The notes beneath the pieces are model-generated. The model saw nothing but the letters and a program-made list of their open reading frames with translations, was not told the DNA's origin and ran no database searches. The position numbers and the translations under genes were made by a program. 64,000 nt of DNA from Hyphomonas sp. (GTDB taxonomy: Bacteria > Pseudomonadota > Alphaproteobacteria > Caulobacterales > Hyphomonadaceae): NCBI RefSeq assembly GCF_016125515.1, contig NZ_WGLO01000019.1:62001-126000 (forward strand), given 5' to 3'. Positions 8,825 through 17,782 of the stretch are shown here, in pieces; the first letter of the stretch is position 1; each line of letters opens with the position of its first letter.

Positions 8825-11800
8825 GTGAATCCAGCAGAAGCCCCAGAACAGGGTTCGCCTGAGGGCCCCGCGCCGACGCCGCGCGGCGGGCGCATCTGGT
8901 ATGTGCTGTCCGGGTTTGTCGTTGTTTTTCTTGGTGGTTCGCTGCTCCTCTGGTTCCTGCGCAAGCCCGTGGCAGAGCAGGCTCTCGCGGCCTGGTGCGC
9001 CGACCGCGACCTCCAGTGTGACGCAAAATTCACCGAGCTCGACACGTCCGGCATCACCGTCTCGGCGGTGAAAGTCTCGTCCGGTTCGGCGGTCCCGGCC
9101 GAAGCGAGCGAAGTGCGTGCGGACATTCGTTGGAAAGGCCTGTTCACGCCGGAAGTCACAGGCGTGACGGTTAACGGCCTGTCCCTTCGCGGCACATTGG
9201 ATGCTTCGGGATTGCGCTTCGGAGGGATCGAGCGCCTCGCCCAGTCTGGCGGCGGTGGCGGGCCCACTCCGCCCATCGACATCAAGGACGCCCACATCGA
9301 ACTGATGACGCCTGCAGGCGCGACCGATGCCACGCTCAACGTCTCCGGCAGCCTGCCGCGCAACGGCCTCTTGTCGATCCGGCTTGAACCGGCCGAATTG
9401 TCCAACCCTTTGGCCCGTCTGAATCTCAGCACGGCCCGGCTGGATGTCCGCGCAGTCGATGGCCAGGTTGATGCAGAACTCGGCATTGGCATCAGCCAGG
9501 CGGTGCTGGCTGACTATGCGCTCGAGTCCTTTGATCTGCTCGCCCGGGCAGATTTCAACGAAGATGACCGCAAGCCCGCTGGCATGGAATGGTCCCTGCG
9601 CGCCGCCCGGATCGCGTCGCCCGATGCAAGAGCGACCGATATCCGCACCTCGGGCCGGATCGACTTCGGCGCGATTCCCGACACGACGCCGGAAGGGCTG
9701 CTGCGGGAACTCGCCAGTGCAGCGTTCGCCGTGGATGCCATGAGCCTGAGCTGGGCCGGCTACACGGTCGACAGCGCCCATATCGAGGGCGAGCTTGCGG
9801 GGAAGGAGGGCGATGTTTCCGGCCCGCTGCTCCTGTCGACTGGTATGGTGATCGGACCAGTCGGCTCCGCGACTTCTGCGTCACTCGGCGGGGAGTTGCA
9901 GAGCCGCAGGGACGGTTCCGCAGGCTTTGATGGCGAGTTTTCCGTGAACGGAGCAGCGCTCGATGCCGCGCTGCGCATCAAAGCCGGCAAAGCCTTTACG
10001 CTGCCCGGTGTCCTGTCCGGTCATGTTGACGCCTTGCGCGGGTCGATTGATCGCGCTCTGTCCGGCTTCGATGCGGATACGGACATTTCCCTTCGTTGGC
10101 AGGACAACGCCATCAAGGTGTCCGGGACAGGGGAAGGCGTGCTCAAGGCGGCTTCGGGACTGCAACTCAGCGTCACGCCGGAGGGGTCGGCGCCTTGGCT
10201 TTCGGCCTCGAAGTCCGGTGTCTTTGCGGCGGGCGAGATCAAATTGTCCGGCGGCGGTGCGCCCAACGCCCGGTTGGATGTCGACTCGTTCACCCTCACG
10301 CCGGATGCGGCAACGCTCGCCGCCGACGCGTTCGAGCTGTCGCGGTGGACCGTCGGTGGGCGCGGCCTCTCGGCCCGTCTTGGAGATATCCATCTCGAAA
10401 AACGGACGGAAGACCTTCAATTTGCAGGCGCGGGCGAGCTGTCCTTCGCAGGCGACGCTTCCGGCGTCCGGTTCGAGCCGACAACCGTCCGGGGCGGACT
10501 CGACGGCGCGTGGGACGATAGCGGCTGGCGCGTTCAGTCCTCCGGCGCGGCCTGTCTGTCGGTCGATACCGCCGGTTTCAAGCTGGGCGCTATCGAGGCG
10601 CAACCGGCAGCGATCAATGTCTGCCCGGTCAATGGTCGCTTCATGCGTCAAGGCAAGGTCGCGGGTGGCTCTGCCGACCTCGGCGCCGTTCGATTGCCCT
10701 TCACGCTGCAATCCGGGTCCGGTGTGTTCGGTCTTGATGGCGCCGTCATCGACTGGACGGCAGGAAAGACCTTTGCGCTGACGGCGCGCGCCAAGTCAAT
10801 CGACCTGCCGCTGGAGCTCGGGGAACGTACACTGACGATTGAGGGCGCCGTGCCCCGCATCGATATTGAAACAGGAAAGGGACCGGCGAGGATCGTCGCG
10901 CAGCTTGGTGAAACCGAGTTCGGCGGCACGATGATGCCGGCCAATGTGTCCGCCGGCGCGTTCACATTCAACGGTGTCAGCGCGGCGGCGGGTGTCAAAG
11001 GCGCCGTTGCCGGAACGGGCGTACGGATCACCGACACGCGCACCGACGCGCTCTACAATCCCATCATCGGCGAGTTTGCCGGCACGCTGGGCGAGGACAA
11101 CCGGCTGCAGCTTGCGGGTCCGCTCAATCTGCTGGCGCGCGGCACCCCGTTGGCCGACGCAACGCTCGACCTCGATCTGATCTCGCTGGATGGAACGGCC
11201 CGGGTCACCACCAAGCCTCTGAATTTCAGGCCCGGGGGGCTGCAGCCGGACATGATCTCGGCGCGTCTGACCGGCTTGTTCACGGATGCGCGCGGCGGCG
11301 TGTCGAGCGTTGCCGATTTTGTCATCCGGGATGGCAAGGTGGACGGTACGGCAGACTTCAAGGTCAGCGATTTCGGATTCCAGACCACGCGGTTCGGGCG
11401 GGTATCAGGCGTCAACGGCACTGTCTATTTCGACGACCTTATGGGCCTGACGACAGCGCCGGTGCAGGAGCTGCGCATCGGTTCCGTCAATCCGGGACTT
11501 GCGCTGGCCAGTGGCCGCGTCGTGTTCGACCTGCGCGATGCGGGGATCTTGCACCTTGATACAGTGACCTTTCCGTTCGGCGGCGGTGAGCTCGCGCTTG
11601 CGCCCTTCGACTGGGCGCTCGAAGGCGGCTTGCAGGCCCAGTCGGTCGATGTGACCGCCGGTGCGATCCAGCTGGCGCAACTGGTCGAGATCCTCAAGCT
11701 GCCGGATACAAAAGCGACGGGAACGGTCAGCGGCACATTTCCCATCGAGTTTTCGGACAACCGTGTGCTGATCAAGGACGCCGTGTTGCGCGCCGATGCG

Positions 11801-12184
11801 CCCGGCGGTCGGCTTTCCTATACAGGAGGCGCCGTCGATGCGGCGGCCGGACAGGATGTGAATGCCAGCCTCGCCTTCGATGCCCTGCGCGATCTCAAAT
11901 TCAGCGTCCTCGAAGTCGGCATCAACGGTGATCTGGCCGGCGACCTGCGCGCCGATCTGCTGCTTGCCGGAGAGAACATCCAGCCTCTGAAGTTGAACAA
12001 GTCCGTCACCGTACCGGCCGGCCAGCCCTTTGAGTTCGCGATCAGGTTCGACCTGCCGATCGGCCGCCTGATCGACAACAATCTCGGCCTGATCTCCCAG
12101 CAGGATGTGATCGATGCGACCATCAAGCTGCTGAACGACGAGACGGCCAAACCGCCCCCCACGGAGCAGCAACCGTCTGAATGA
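8825..12184 (+). CDS. ydbH: YdbH-like AsmA-superfamily intermembrane lipid transport protein
   Basis: A 1119-residue protein with a short Pro/Glu-rich cytoplasmic start, one transmembrane helix (about 24-45) and a very long periplasmic part made of beta-rich repeats. AsmA-type proteins form a hydrophobic groove spanning the periplasm. In E. coli YdbH, with TamB and YhdP, moves phospholipids to the outer membrane. The assignment rests on size, topology, the C-terminal region (EILKLPDTKATGTVSGTFP and following) that resembles the YdbH domain, and above all on being followed by ynbE and ydbL as in E. coli. The start is GTG at 8825 with only a weak ribosome site. The exact boundary of the YdbH domain is my estimate. 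Confidence 0.85.
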   Translation: MNPAEAPEQGSPEGPAPTPRGGRIWYVLSGFVVVFLGGSLLLWFLRKPVAEQALAAWCADRDLQCDAKFTELDTSGITVSAVKVSSGSAVPAEASEVRADIRWKGLFTPEVTGVTVNGLSLRGTLDASGLRFGGIERLAQSGGGGGPTPPIDIKDAHIELMTPAGATDATLNVSGSLPRNGLLSIRLEPAELSNPLARLNLSTARLDVRAVDGQVDAELGIGISQAVLADYALESFDLLARADFNEDDRKPAGMEWSLRAARIASPDARATDIRTSGRIDFGAIPDTTPEGLLRELASAAFAVDAMSLSWAGYTVDSAHIEGELAGKEGDVSGPLLLSTGMVIGPVGSATSASLGGELQSRRDGSAGFDGEFSVNGAALDAALRIKAGKAFTLPGVLSGHVDALRGSIDRALSGFDADTDISLRWQDNAIKVSGTGEGVLKAASGLQLSVTPEGSAPWLSASKSGVFAAGEIKLSGGGAPNARLDVDSFTLTPDAATLAADAFELSRWTVGGRGLSARLGDIHLEKRTEDLQFAGAGELSFAGDASGVRFEPTTVRGGLDGAWDDSGWRVQSSGAACLSVDTAGFKLGAIEAQPAAINVCPVNGRFMRQGKVAGGSADLGAVRLPFTLQSGSGVFGLDGAVIDWTAGKTFALTARAKSIDLPLELGERTLTIEGAVPRIDIETGKGPARIVAQLGETEFGGTMMPANVSAGAFTFNGVSAAAGVKGAVAGTGVRITDTRTDALYNPIIGEFAGTLGEDNRLQLAGPLNLLARGTPLADATLDLDLISLDGTARVTTKPLNFRPGGLQPDMISARLTGLFTDARGGVSSVADFVIRDGKVDGTADFKVSDFGFQTTRFGRVSGVNGTVYFDDLMGLTTAPVQELRIGSVNPGLALASGRVVFDLRDAGILHLDTVTFPFGGGELALAPFDWALEGGLQAQSVDVTAGAIQLAQLVEILKLPDTKATGTVSGTFPIEFSDNRVLIKDAVLRADAPGGRLSYTGGAVDAAAGQDVNASLAFDALRDLKFSVLEVGINGDLAGDLRADLLLAGENIQPLKLNKSVTVPAGQPFEFAIRFDLPIGRLIDNNLGLISQQDVIDATIKLLNDETAKPPPTEQQPSE

Positions 12185-12260
12185 CGCACAACAGCGCGAT
12201 CGATTGACGTTAAGCCAGCCCGTGTCATTGTCCGGATCGGAAACTCAGGAGTCAGCCGTC

Positions 12261-12452
12261 ATGGCCTATCAGCGAATTCTGCTTGTCGCGGCAAGCGCCG
12301 CCGGGCTCGCCGCCTGTACCCCGACGGTGCGGATCGAGCCGTCCGACAAGCCGATCAAGATCGATCTCAACGTCAAGATCGACCAGACTGTGCGCATCCA
12401 GCTCGACCGCGAGGTCGAAGACCTGATCGCCAGCAACCCAGACCTGTTCTAG
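12261..12452 (+). CDS. ynbE: YnbE-like outer-membrane lipoprotein
   Basis: A 63-residue lipoprotein. The ATG at 12261 is preferred over an in-frame upstream start because AGGA lies 11-14 bases before it and it gives a clean lipoprotein signal with lipobox LAAC (Cys19). The mature part (IKIDLNVKIDQTVRIQ, ending VEDLIASNPDLF) matches what I know of E. coli YnbE, which stacks onto the C-terminal end of YdbH to connect the lipid bridge to the outer membrane. Its place between ydbH and ydbL homologues makes this a confident call despite the short length. Confidence 0.9.
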   Translation: MAYQRILLVAASAAGLAACTPTVRIEPSDKPIKIDLNVKIDQTVRIQLDREVEDLIASNPDLF

Positions 12453-12476
12453 CCCGCGAAGCCGAGGAGACATCCC

Positions 12477-12824
12477 ATGACAGCCTTTCGCACCCTTCTG
12501 CTGAGCCTGAGTTTTGCCCTGGCCGCATTCGCCTTCGCGCCGCCGGCATCCGCGGGTGATCCTGTGATCGACGCTGCCATTGCGGCCGGAGAAGTCGGCG
12601 AGCGCATCGACGGCTATCTCGGCGTGGTCGGCACGGCCGACGCTGCCACCGTTCGCAAGGTTCAGGACATCAACAACCGCCGCCGCGCCGTCTACGAACA
12701 GACCGCGAAGGACAACAACACGACCGTGCAGATCGTCGCCCAGTTGGCCGGCGAAAAGCAGATCGCAAAGCTCGAAGCCGGTCAGTTCTATATGGACGCT
12801 TCCGGCGTATGGCAGCGCAAATAG
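12477..12824 (+). CDS. ydbL: YdbL family (DUF1318) periplasmic protein
   Basis: A 115-residue exported protein with a signal peptide (cleavage probably after PASA near residue 26) and the DUF1318 core, including VGERIDGYLG and VQDINNRRRAVYEQTAK. In E. coli YdbL is encoded with YdbH and YnbE and is reported to limit over-assembly of YnbE on YdbH. A GAGGAGA site precedes the ATG, 24 bp after ynbE, so the three genes form one operon. Confidence 0.9.
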   Translation: MTAFRTLLLSLSFALAAFAFAPPASAGDPVIDAAIAAGEVGERIDGYLGVVGTADAATVRKVQDINNRRRAVYEQTAKDNNTTVQIVAQLAGEKQIAKLEAGQFYMDASGVWQRK

Positions 12825-12862
12825 ACTTGCCACCCACCCGCCAGGCCTTAGCTTGGCGGGTG

Positions 12863-13105
12863 ATGTCACGCACACGTATCATCTGGCTGATTGCGGCCTT
12901 TGTGGCCTTGGGCGCGCTCCTCTGGGGCGCGACTTTCTTTTGGGAAGGCATTGACGGCGACGTCAGCGGTCATGGCTGGTTCGCCTACATCCTGGGCGGC
13001 GTGTTCACCCTTGGTCTCTCGGCGGGTCTGTTTGCGCTGACCTTCTACAGCGCGCGCCACGGTCATGATGATATCGACCCGCCCGCCGGCAACGGAACGC
13101 CCTGA
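12863..13105 (+). CDS. Small two-helix membrane protein, unknown function
   Basis: An 80-residue protein read from the ATG at 12863 (MSRTRIIWLIAAF); an in-frame ATG at 12809 would overlap ydbL and add 18 residues without membrane character. Two hydrophobic helices (about 6-24 and 38-60) are joined by an acidic loop (EGIDGDVSGHG), and the tail is hydrophilic (HGHDDIDPP). I do not recognise a family. It follows ydbL by 38 bp on the same strand and may belong to the envelope operon. Confidence 0.7.
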   Translation: MSRTRIIWLIAAFVALGALLWGATFFWEGIDGDVSGHGWFAYILGGVFTLGLSAGLFALTFYSARHGHDDIDPPAGNGTP

Positions 13106-13177
13106 TTCGACCTATGTCTTACCATCCTGTCACGCAGGCTTGATTGACACACCGCGCGGCGCACCCGATTCTGCAGC

Positions 13178-13855
13178 ATGGCTGGAAACAATAACGGGCT
13201 GAAACCGATGAACCTCGATCCTGCGCGCTTTGCCGCGTACATCGCCGCACGGCTGTGCCACGATATCGTGTCGCCCGCCGCGACTATGTCCCTCTCGCTG
13301 GAGATGCTCGACAGTCCCGGAAGCCCTGAGGAAAAAGCGCACAGCGAACGCACGTTGCGCGAAGGCGTTCAGAGCGTGGCCGCCACACTGCAATTCCTGC
13401 GCTACGCCTTCGGATCCATGGGGTTGCAGCCGGGCACCGCCGACGCGCACCAGTTCCGCAAGCTGACGGATGATTATGTCCGCTTCCAGAAGCCGTCTCT
13501 GGAATGGGACCTTGCCACAACCGAGCTCGGCTACGGCCATGCGCGCCTGATCATGAACCTCGTTCTGGTAGGCCTGACCGCGACCGTGCGGGGCGGCGTG
13601 ATCCACATCCGGGTGCGCGAGGAGGGCGGGGTCAAGAACGTCGTGCTGACCTGCAAGGGTGACCGCGTGATCCTAAAGGAAGACGTAGCCAAAGCGCTCG
13701 CGGGCGAAGAGCCTGAAAGCGGCTGGCGCCCGGAGAACATCCAGCCCCTGTTTGCCAAGATGACCTGCGACAATCTCGGGGGCACACTGCACGCAAAAAC
13801 GACGCCGGACGGCATCGTCTTTATGGCCACCGGGCTGCGCCAGCAGTCGGCCTGA
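13178..13855 (+). CDS. chpT: Histidine phosphotransferase ChpT
   Basis: ChpT passes phosphate from the hybrid kinase CckA to CtrA and CpdR in the alphaproteobacterial cell-cycle relay. The 225-residue protein starts with a dimerising helical hairpin carrying the phospho-acceptor H28 in RLCHDIVSP, the typical ChpT motif, followed by a degenerate GHKL-like domain without ATP-binding boxes (ENIQPLFAKMTCDNLGG near the end). An alternative start is the ATG at 13208. The gene precedes a lone receiver gene and a CheR-type gene on the same strand. Confidence 0.88.
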   Translation: MAGNNNGLKPMNLDPARFAAYIAARLCHDIVSPAATMSLSLEMLDSPGSPEEKAHSERTLREGVQSVAATLQFLRYAFGSMGLQPGTADAHQFRKLTDDYVRFQKPSLEWDLATTELGYGHARLIMNLVLVGLTATVRGGVIHIRVREEGGVKNVVLTCKGDRVILKEDVAKALAGEEPESGWRPENIQPLFAKMTCDNLGGTLHAKTTPDGIVFMATGLRQQSA

Positions 13856-13947
13856 GGCAAAAGGTAAACAATCTGGTGAGGGTTTGTTAACATCTCTGAG
13901 GCACCCCTCTAGGGATACGACAGCTCAATCCAGCGGATTTTTGCCCT

Positions 13948-14313
13948 ATGAAGACGTGCCTCATTGTGGACGACTCCCGGGTTGTCCGGAAGGTGGCATC
14001 CCGCATCGTCCGGGATCTCGGTTTTGTGGTCACTGAGGCCTCCGAAGGCGCCGAAGCGCTGCAGATGTGCCGCCAATCCATGCCGGATTGCGTCATCCTG
14101 GACTGGAACATGCCGATCATGAACGGGCTCGACTTCGTGAAAGCCCTGCGCCGCGAAGAAGGTGGGAAATCGCCCCGGGTCGTGTTCTGTTCGATCGAAA
14201 ATGACGCTGAACACATCCGGGAGGCCCTGCGCTCGGGCGCAGACGAGTTCATCATGAAACCCTTCGATGCGGACATTCTGGAGAGCAAATTCGCAGAAGT
14301 CGGCCTCATCTGA
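13948..14313 (+). CDS. Single-domain response regulator (CheY-like receiver)
   Basis: A 121-residue receiver domain with no output domain. The acidic pair D8-D9, phospho-acceptor D52 (ILDWNMP), S82 and K104 (IMKPF) are all present, so it should accept phosphate. It sits 92 bp after chpT; a phosphotransfer partnership with ChpT is an attractive inference but is not shown by the sequence. It does not look like DivK or CpdR. An alternative role is that of a CheY-type signalling protein, given the CheR-type gene next to it. Confidence 0.92.
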   Translation: MKTCLIVDDSRVVRKVASRIVRDLGFVVTEASEGAEALQMCRQSMPDCVILDWNMPIMNGLDFVKALRREEGGKSPRVVFCSIENDAEHIREALRSGADEFIMKPFDADILESKFAEVGLI

Positions 14314-14382
14314 AGGCTTTCTTAAGATTAGGCGGCCTAACGGTAACTTTTGAGGCCTCAACGCCTCACGTCGGAGCAGCGC

Positions 14383-15225
14383 ATGCAGGAAGCCGTATTC
14401 AACGCCTTGGTGGACCTGGCCCTCAATGCTTCCGGCCAGACCATTCCGGCGTCGAAAGCCTACCTGATCGAGGCGCGCCTTGCCCACATTGCCCGCCGCG
14501 AGGGCTTTGGCAGTCTTGAAGATCTCGTTCACTGCCTTGAATCCCGGCAGAATCCTGTCTTCCGGTCCGAAATCGCCGCCGCGCTCCTGTCGCGCGACAC
14601 TTGGTTCTTCCGTGAACCCGGCTCGCTGGAGGCGTTGGTTCGCACCAGACTGCCTGAACGCGTCGCTGCCTCGCCAGCGGGCCGTATCCGCGTCTGGTGT
14701 GCCGGCGGCAGCACGGGGCAGGAGGCATACTCACTCGCTATGTTGCTCGAAGACGAGCCGCCGCCAGGGCTCGCTGGTGCCAAGGTTGAAATCCTTTCCA
14801 CCGATATCTGCAAAGTCGCGACCGAAAAGGCGCGTCAAGGCGTGTTCGGCCATTATGAGGTACAGCGTGGCCTTTCGATCCAGAGGCTGCTGAAACACTT
14901 CACGCGTCTCGATTCCGGCGACTGGCAGGCCTCCGAAGCCCTTCGGACCCGCGTCAGCTTCCGGCTGCACAATCTCCTCGAACCGGCCGCCGGGCTGGGC
15001 AAGTTCGATATCATCCTCTGTCGCAATGTGCTGACCGAGATGGCCCGCTCCGCGCGCGTCCGCGTCGCAGAAAGCCTCGCCAAACAACTCGCGCCGGGCG
15101 GCCTGATCCTGCTGGCCCAGGGCGAGACCCTGCATGGCCTGTGCGATGGTCTTGAACCAGCCAGCGACATCCGCTGCGGCTGGGTCGCCGCCGGCACTGC
15201 AAACGCCAAGGCCAGTGCGGCCTGA
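14383..15225 (+). CDS. CheR-type protein-glutamate methyltransferase
   Basis: A 280-residue CheR-family protein with an N-terminal helical domain, the SAM-binding stretch WCAGGSTGQEAYSLAMLL, the following STDI acidic loop and FDIILCRNVL. I chose the ATG at 14383 because CGGAG lies just upstream; a TTG at 14350 would add 11 residues. CheR methylates glutamates on chemoreceptors. No receptor, CheA or CheB is encoded nearby, so it may act outside classical chemotaxis or serve a che cluster elsewhere. It is next to chpT and a receiver gene. Confidence 0.88.
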   Translation: MQEAVFNALVDLALNASGQTIPASKAYLIEARLAHIARREGFGSLEDLVHCLESRQNPVFRSEIAAALLSRDTWFFREPGSLEALVRTRLPERVAASPAGRIRVWCAGGSTGQEAYSLAMLLEDEPPPGLAGAKVEILSTDICKVATEKARQGVFGHYEVQRGLSIQRLLKHFTRLDSGDWQASEALRTRVSFRLHNLLEPAAGLGKFDIILCRNVLTEMARSARVRVAESLAKQLAPGGLILLAQGETLHGLCDGLEPASDIRCGWVAAGTANAKASAA

Positions 15226-15245
15226 TCCGCACCGGAACCGTCCGG

Positions 15246-16295
15246 CTACATCGACAAGGCCAGATCGAGCGCATCAGCATGATCGGCCGGCACGTCCGGG
15301 GTGACACCGCGCCCTTCAATTCGGCCATTTGCCATTGAGTAATAGTCCGCAATCGGCAGCGAGAGCTGGAATCCGCCGGGCAGGTCGAACATCTTCTGCG
15401 ACAGCATCTCGCCGCTCGTGGTCTCCCCGATCAGGGTCGCCCGCCCGGAGGCCTTTAGCGCGTCGGCCGCCAGCTCGGCGGCGCTGGCAGTCTGGCCACT
15501 GATCAGCACCATGACTGGGCCGGTATAGGGATCTGGACGCGGCGTCATGCGGATCCGCGTGATCGCTTCGCTGGTGGCATTTGACCAGAAGTCGCGGATC
15601 GACCAGCCGGTCCAGGGTTCGACCATTTCGATGTCGGCGAGCGCCGGCGGATTCTCATGGTTTGTATGCCAGCGCTGAGCCACAAAGGCACCGGCGTCCA
15701 GCGGCTCTGCCAGGACGTGCTCGACCAGCGGCACCATCGCGAACGCGCCGCCACCATTGTTCCGCAGGTCTATGATCAGGCGTGAAGCGCCATGCGCCGC
15801 GATTTCGGCATAGGCGGCATCGATCTGTTCGATCGTGTCGAGCCCCATCATCGTGTTGACCGCCAGGATCGCCGCGTCGCCCTGCCAGGCCAGGCTGGCG
15901 CCGTTTCCGACACGCAATGTGTCGAGATAGGCAGCGGTTTCGGCGGCCGTGTACTTGGTCTTGTTCAGAGCAACATGCGAAAACGGGCCATCGGCCCAGA
16001 GCGTCCTGAATCCGGCGATGAAAGCCTCGTCGGTGTCGCTGGACTTCGCCAGCTCCGTCAGGCCTGCTTCGATTTGCCGGTAGGCGTCGGAGTCGAGCTC
16101 GCGGGGATTGTAGTGGTAGGCGCGCATGGCGGCGTTGATGGCGTTGGCGGTCTCCAGATACGGCGAGGGAGCAACCGGGCTGGCCGGGTCGGGGACCGCA
16201 GCGGCGACAGTCTCTGTGTTCGCACCTTTGTGGGCGCAGCCGGAAACGGCGGCTGAGAGCGAGAGGACCGCGAGTGCTAAAGTCAAAGACCGCAT
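15246..16295 (-). CDS. S41 family peptidase, predicted lipoprotein
   Basis: A 349-residue protein read from the ATG at 16295, which gives a good lipoprotein signal (MRSLTLALAVLS, lipobox VSGC, Cys20). Longer starts up to 16391 put a poor leader in front. The tail-specific protease fold is visible: IIDLRNNGGGA and the nucleophile Ser in SGQTASAAE (Ser271), followed by LIGETTSGEM. The usual catalytic Lys after the Ser is not evident, which fits the tricorn-like branch of S41. No PDZ domain is obvious. It likely acts on peptides in the periplasm. Confidence 0.85.
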   Translation of the reverse strand: MRSLTLALAVLSLSAAVSGCAHKGANTETVAAAVPDPASPVAPSPYLETANAINAAMRAYHYNPRELDSDAYRQIEAGLTELAKSSDTDEAFIAGFRTLWADGPFSHVALNKTKYTAAETAAYLDTLRVGNGASLAWQGDAAILAVNTMMGLDTIEQIDAAYAEIAAHGASRLIIDLRNNGGGAFAMVPLVEHVLAEPLDAGAFVAQRWHTNHENPPALADIEMVEPWTGWSIRDFWSNATSEAITRIRMTPRPDPYTGPVMVLISGQTASAAELAADALKASGRATLIGETTSGEMLSQKMFDLPGGFQLSLPIADYYSMANGRIEGRGVTPDVPADHADALDLALSM

Positions 16296-16322
16296 GGAAA
16301 GGCTTTCGTGTTTCGACATCAA

Positions 16323-16344
16323 TTTATCGATAAACAATATATTG
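16323..16344. promoter_or_regulatory. Adjacent palindromes upstream of the S41 peptidase gene
   Basis: A perfect 12-bp palindrome TTTATCGATAAA (16323-16334) is directly followed by a perfect 10-bp palindrome CAATATATTG (16335-16344) in an unusually A/T-rich patch just upstream of the peptidase start. This looks like an operator. The core TCGATAAACRATA recurs at 37770-37782, upstream of the M3 peptidase lipoprotein. The binding protein is unknown. Confidence 0.45.
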
Positions 16345-16446
16345 ATGATTTGATCGGTCAATCGCCCCGCGACGAAGTCCGGAAAAATCACGACAGAACA
16401 CGATTGCCCGGTCGTCAGAGCACAAAGGCTCGTAAATGCGGACCTT

Positions 16447-16463
16447 CCGCGCTATATGCGCGG
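16447..16463. repeat. Short inverted repeat upstream of mnmA
   Basis: CCGCGC and GCGCGG flank the five bases TATAT, about 45 bp before the mnmA start. It could be an operator or a hairpin in the 5' leader; there is no T-run, so it is unlikely to be a terminator. Confidence 0.35.
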
Positions 16464-16506
16464 CTTAACCAGCTGCTCCGGGCCTTGAACCCGGTGGGAG
16501 TAAGAT

Positions 16507-17691
16507 ATGACGACGCCAGATACTTCGTGGCCCGAAGGCCGCGTGAACTCGCTTGGTTTTGCCAAGCCTCCCCATCAGACACGTGTGGTCGCGGCCATGT
16601 CGGGCGGCGTGGATTCGTCTGTGGTTGCGGCGATGCTGAAGGCCGAAGGCTTTGACGTAATCGGCATCACGCTTCAGCTCTACGACCATGGCGCCGCCAT
16701 CGAGAAGAAGGGGGCGTGTTGCGCGGGGCAGGACATCCACGATGCCCGCAACGTGGCTGACCAGATCGGCATCCCGCACTACGTGCTGGATTACGAGTCG
16801 CGCTTCCGCGAGCAGGTGATGCACGACTTCGCCGACACCTACCTGGCCGGCTCGACGCCGATCCCGTGCATCCGGTGCAACCAGACGGTCAAGTTCTCGG
16901 ACCTTTTGCGCACCGCCAAGGACCTGGGCGCGGATTGCCTCGCCACGGGACACTACATCCGGCGCACAGAAGGCCCGGCCGGCCCGGAACTCCACCGTGC
17001 GGCGGATGCCTCCCGCGACCAGTCCTATTTCCTGTTCGCCACCACGCGCGAGCAGCTGGACTATGTCCGCTTCCCGCTCGGCGGCTTGCCGAAATCGGAA
17101 GTGCGCGAATTGGCAGACCGGTTCAACCTGCCGGTTGCCGCGAAACCGGACAGCCAGGATATCTGCTTCGTGCCGGAAGGCTCGTACGCGAAAGTCGTCG
17201 AGAAACTGCGCCCGGGCTCCGGACGCGCTGGCGAGATCGTGCACCTGGATGGCCGCGTGCTGGGCCAGCATGACGGGGTGATCAACTACACGATCGGCCA
17301 GCGCCGCGGCCTTGGCGTTGCGGTGGGTGATCCCCTGTTTGTTGTGAAGATCGACGCGCCCAAGCGCCGGGTCCTTGTTGGCCCGCGTGAAGCGCTGCTG
17401 ACACGCGGGTTGCTGCTGGAAGAGCTGAACTGGCTCGGCAACGGCACACTCGAATACGCCGCACGGGCGGGTGCGCGCGTGTTGGTGCGCGTTCGCTCGA
17501 CCCGGCCGCCCGTGCCGGGCCATCTCGGCTTCGAAGATGGTCAGCCGGCTGTCTTCTTCGACACGCGGGAAGAGGGCGTTGCGCGCGGCCAGGCGGCGGT
17601 GCTCTACGATCCGGACGGCGAAACCCGTATCCTCGGCGGCGGCTTCATTGCCCGCGCCCTGCCAGCCGACGAACGGGTGGCGATGGCCTAG
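16507..17691 (+). CDS. mnmA: tRNA-specific 2-thiouridylase MnmA
   Basis: MnmA activates U34 of tRNAs for Lys, Glu and Gln with ATP and inserts sulfur to make 2-thiouridine. The 394-residue protein has the PP-loop SGGVDSS at 32-38, the catalytic cysteine in PCIRCNQ, the second active-site cysteine in QDICFVPEG, and the C-terminal beta domain with [20 protein letters not shown]. The start at 16507 follows a GTGGGAG site. An N-terminal extension of about 25 residues before the PP-loop strand is common in alphaproteobacterial MnmA. Confidence 0.97.
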   Translation: MTTPDTSWPEGRVNSLGFAKPPHQTRVVAAMSGGVDSSVVAAMLKAEGFDVIGITLQLYDHGAAIEKKGACCAGQDIHDARNVADQIGIPHYVLDYESRFREQVMHDFADTYLAGSTPIPCIRCNQTVKFSDLLRTAKDLGADCLATGHYIRRTEGPAGPELHRAADASRDQSYFLFATTREQLDYVRFPLGGLPKSEVRELADRFNLPVAAKPDSQDICFVPEGSYAKVVEKLRPGSGRAGEIVHLDGRVLGQHDGVINYTIGQRRGLGVAVGDPLFVVKIDAPKRRVLVGPREALLTRGLLLEELNWLGNGTLEYAARAGARVLVRVRSTRPPVPGHLGFEDGQPAVFFDTREEGVARGQAAVLYDPDGETRILGGGFIARALPADERVAMA

Positions 17692-17782
17692 GCGCCGGGC
17701 TTGTCGCCGGGCCCCTGATCCGGGAAAATGGTTGACCATTTGCTGGCCGGGACTAGCGTTCTGCGCTTGATGGGGGATGATC

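Noticed and set aside
13856-13947. CtrA binding site near chpT
   Set aside because: A single GTTAAC is present (13887-13892), but there is no second TTAA at the required seven-base spacing and no TTAACCAT.
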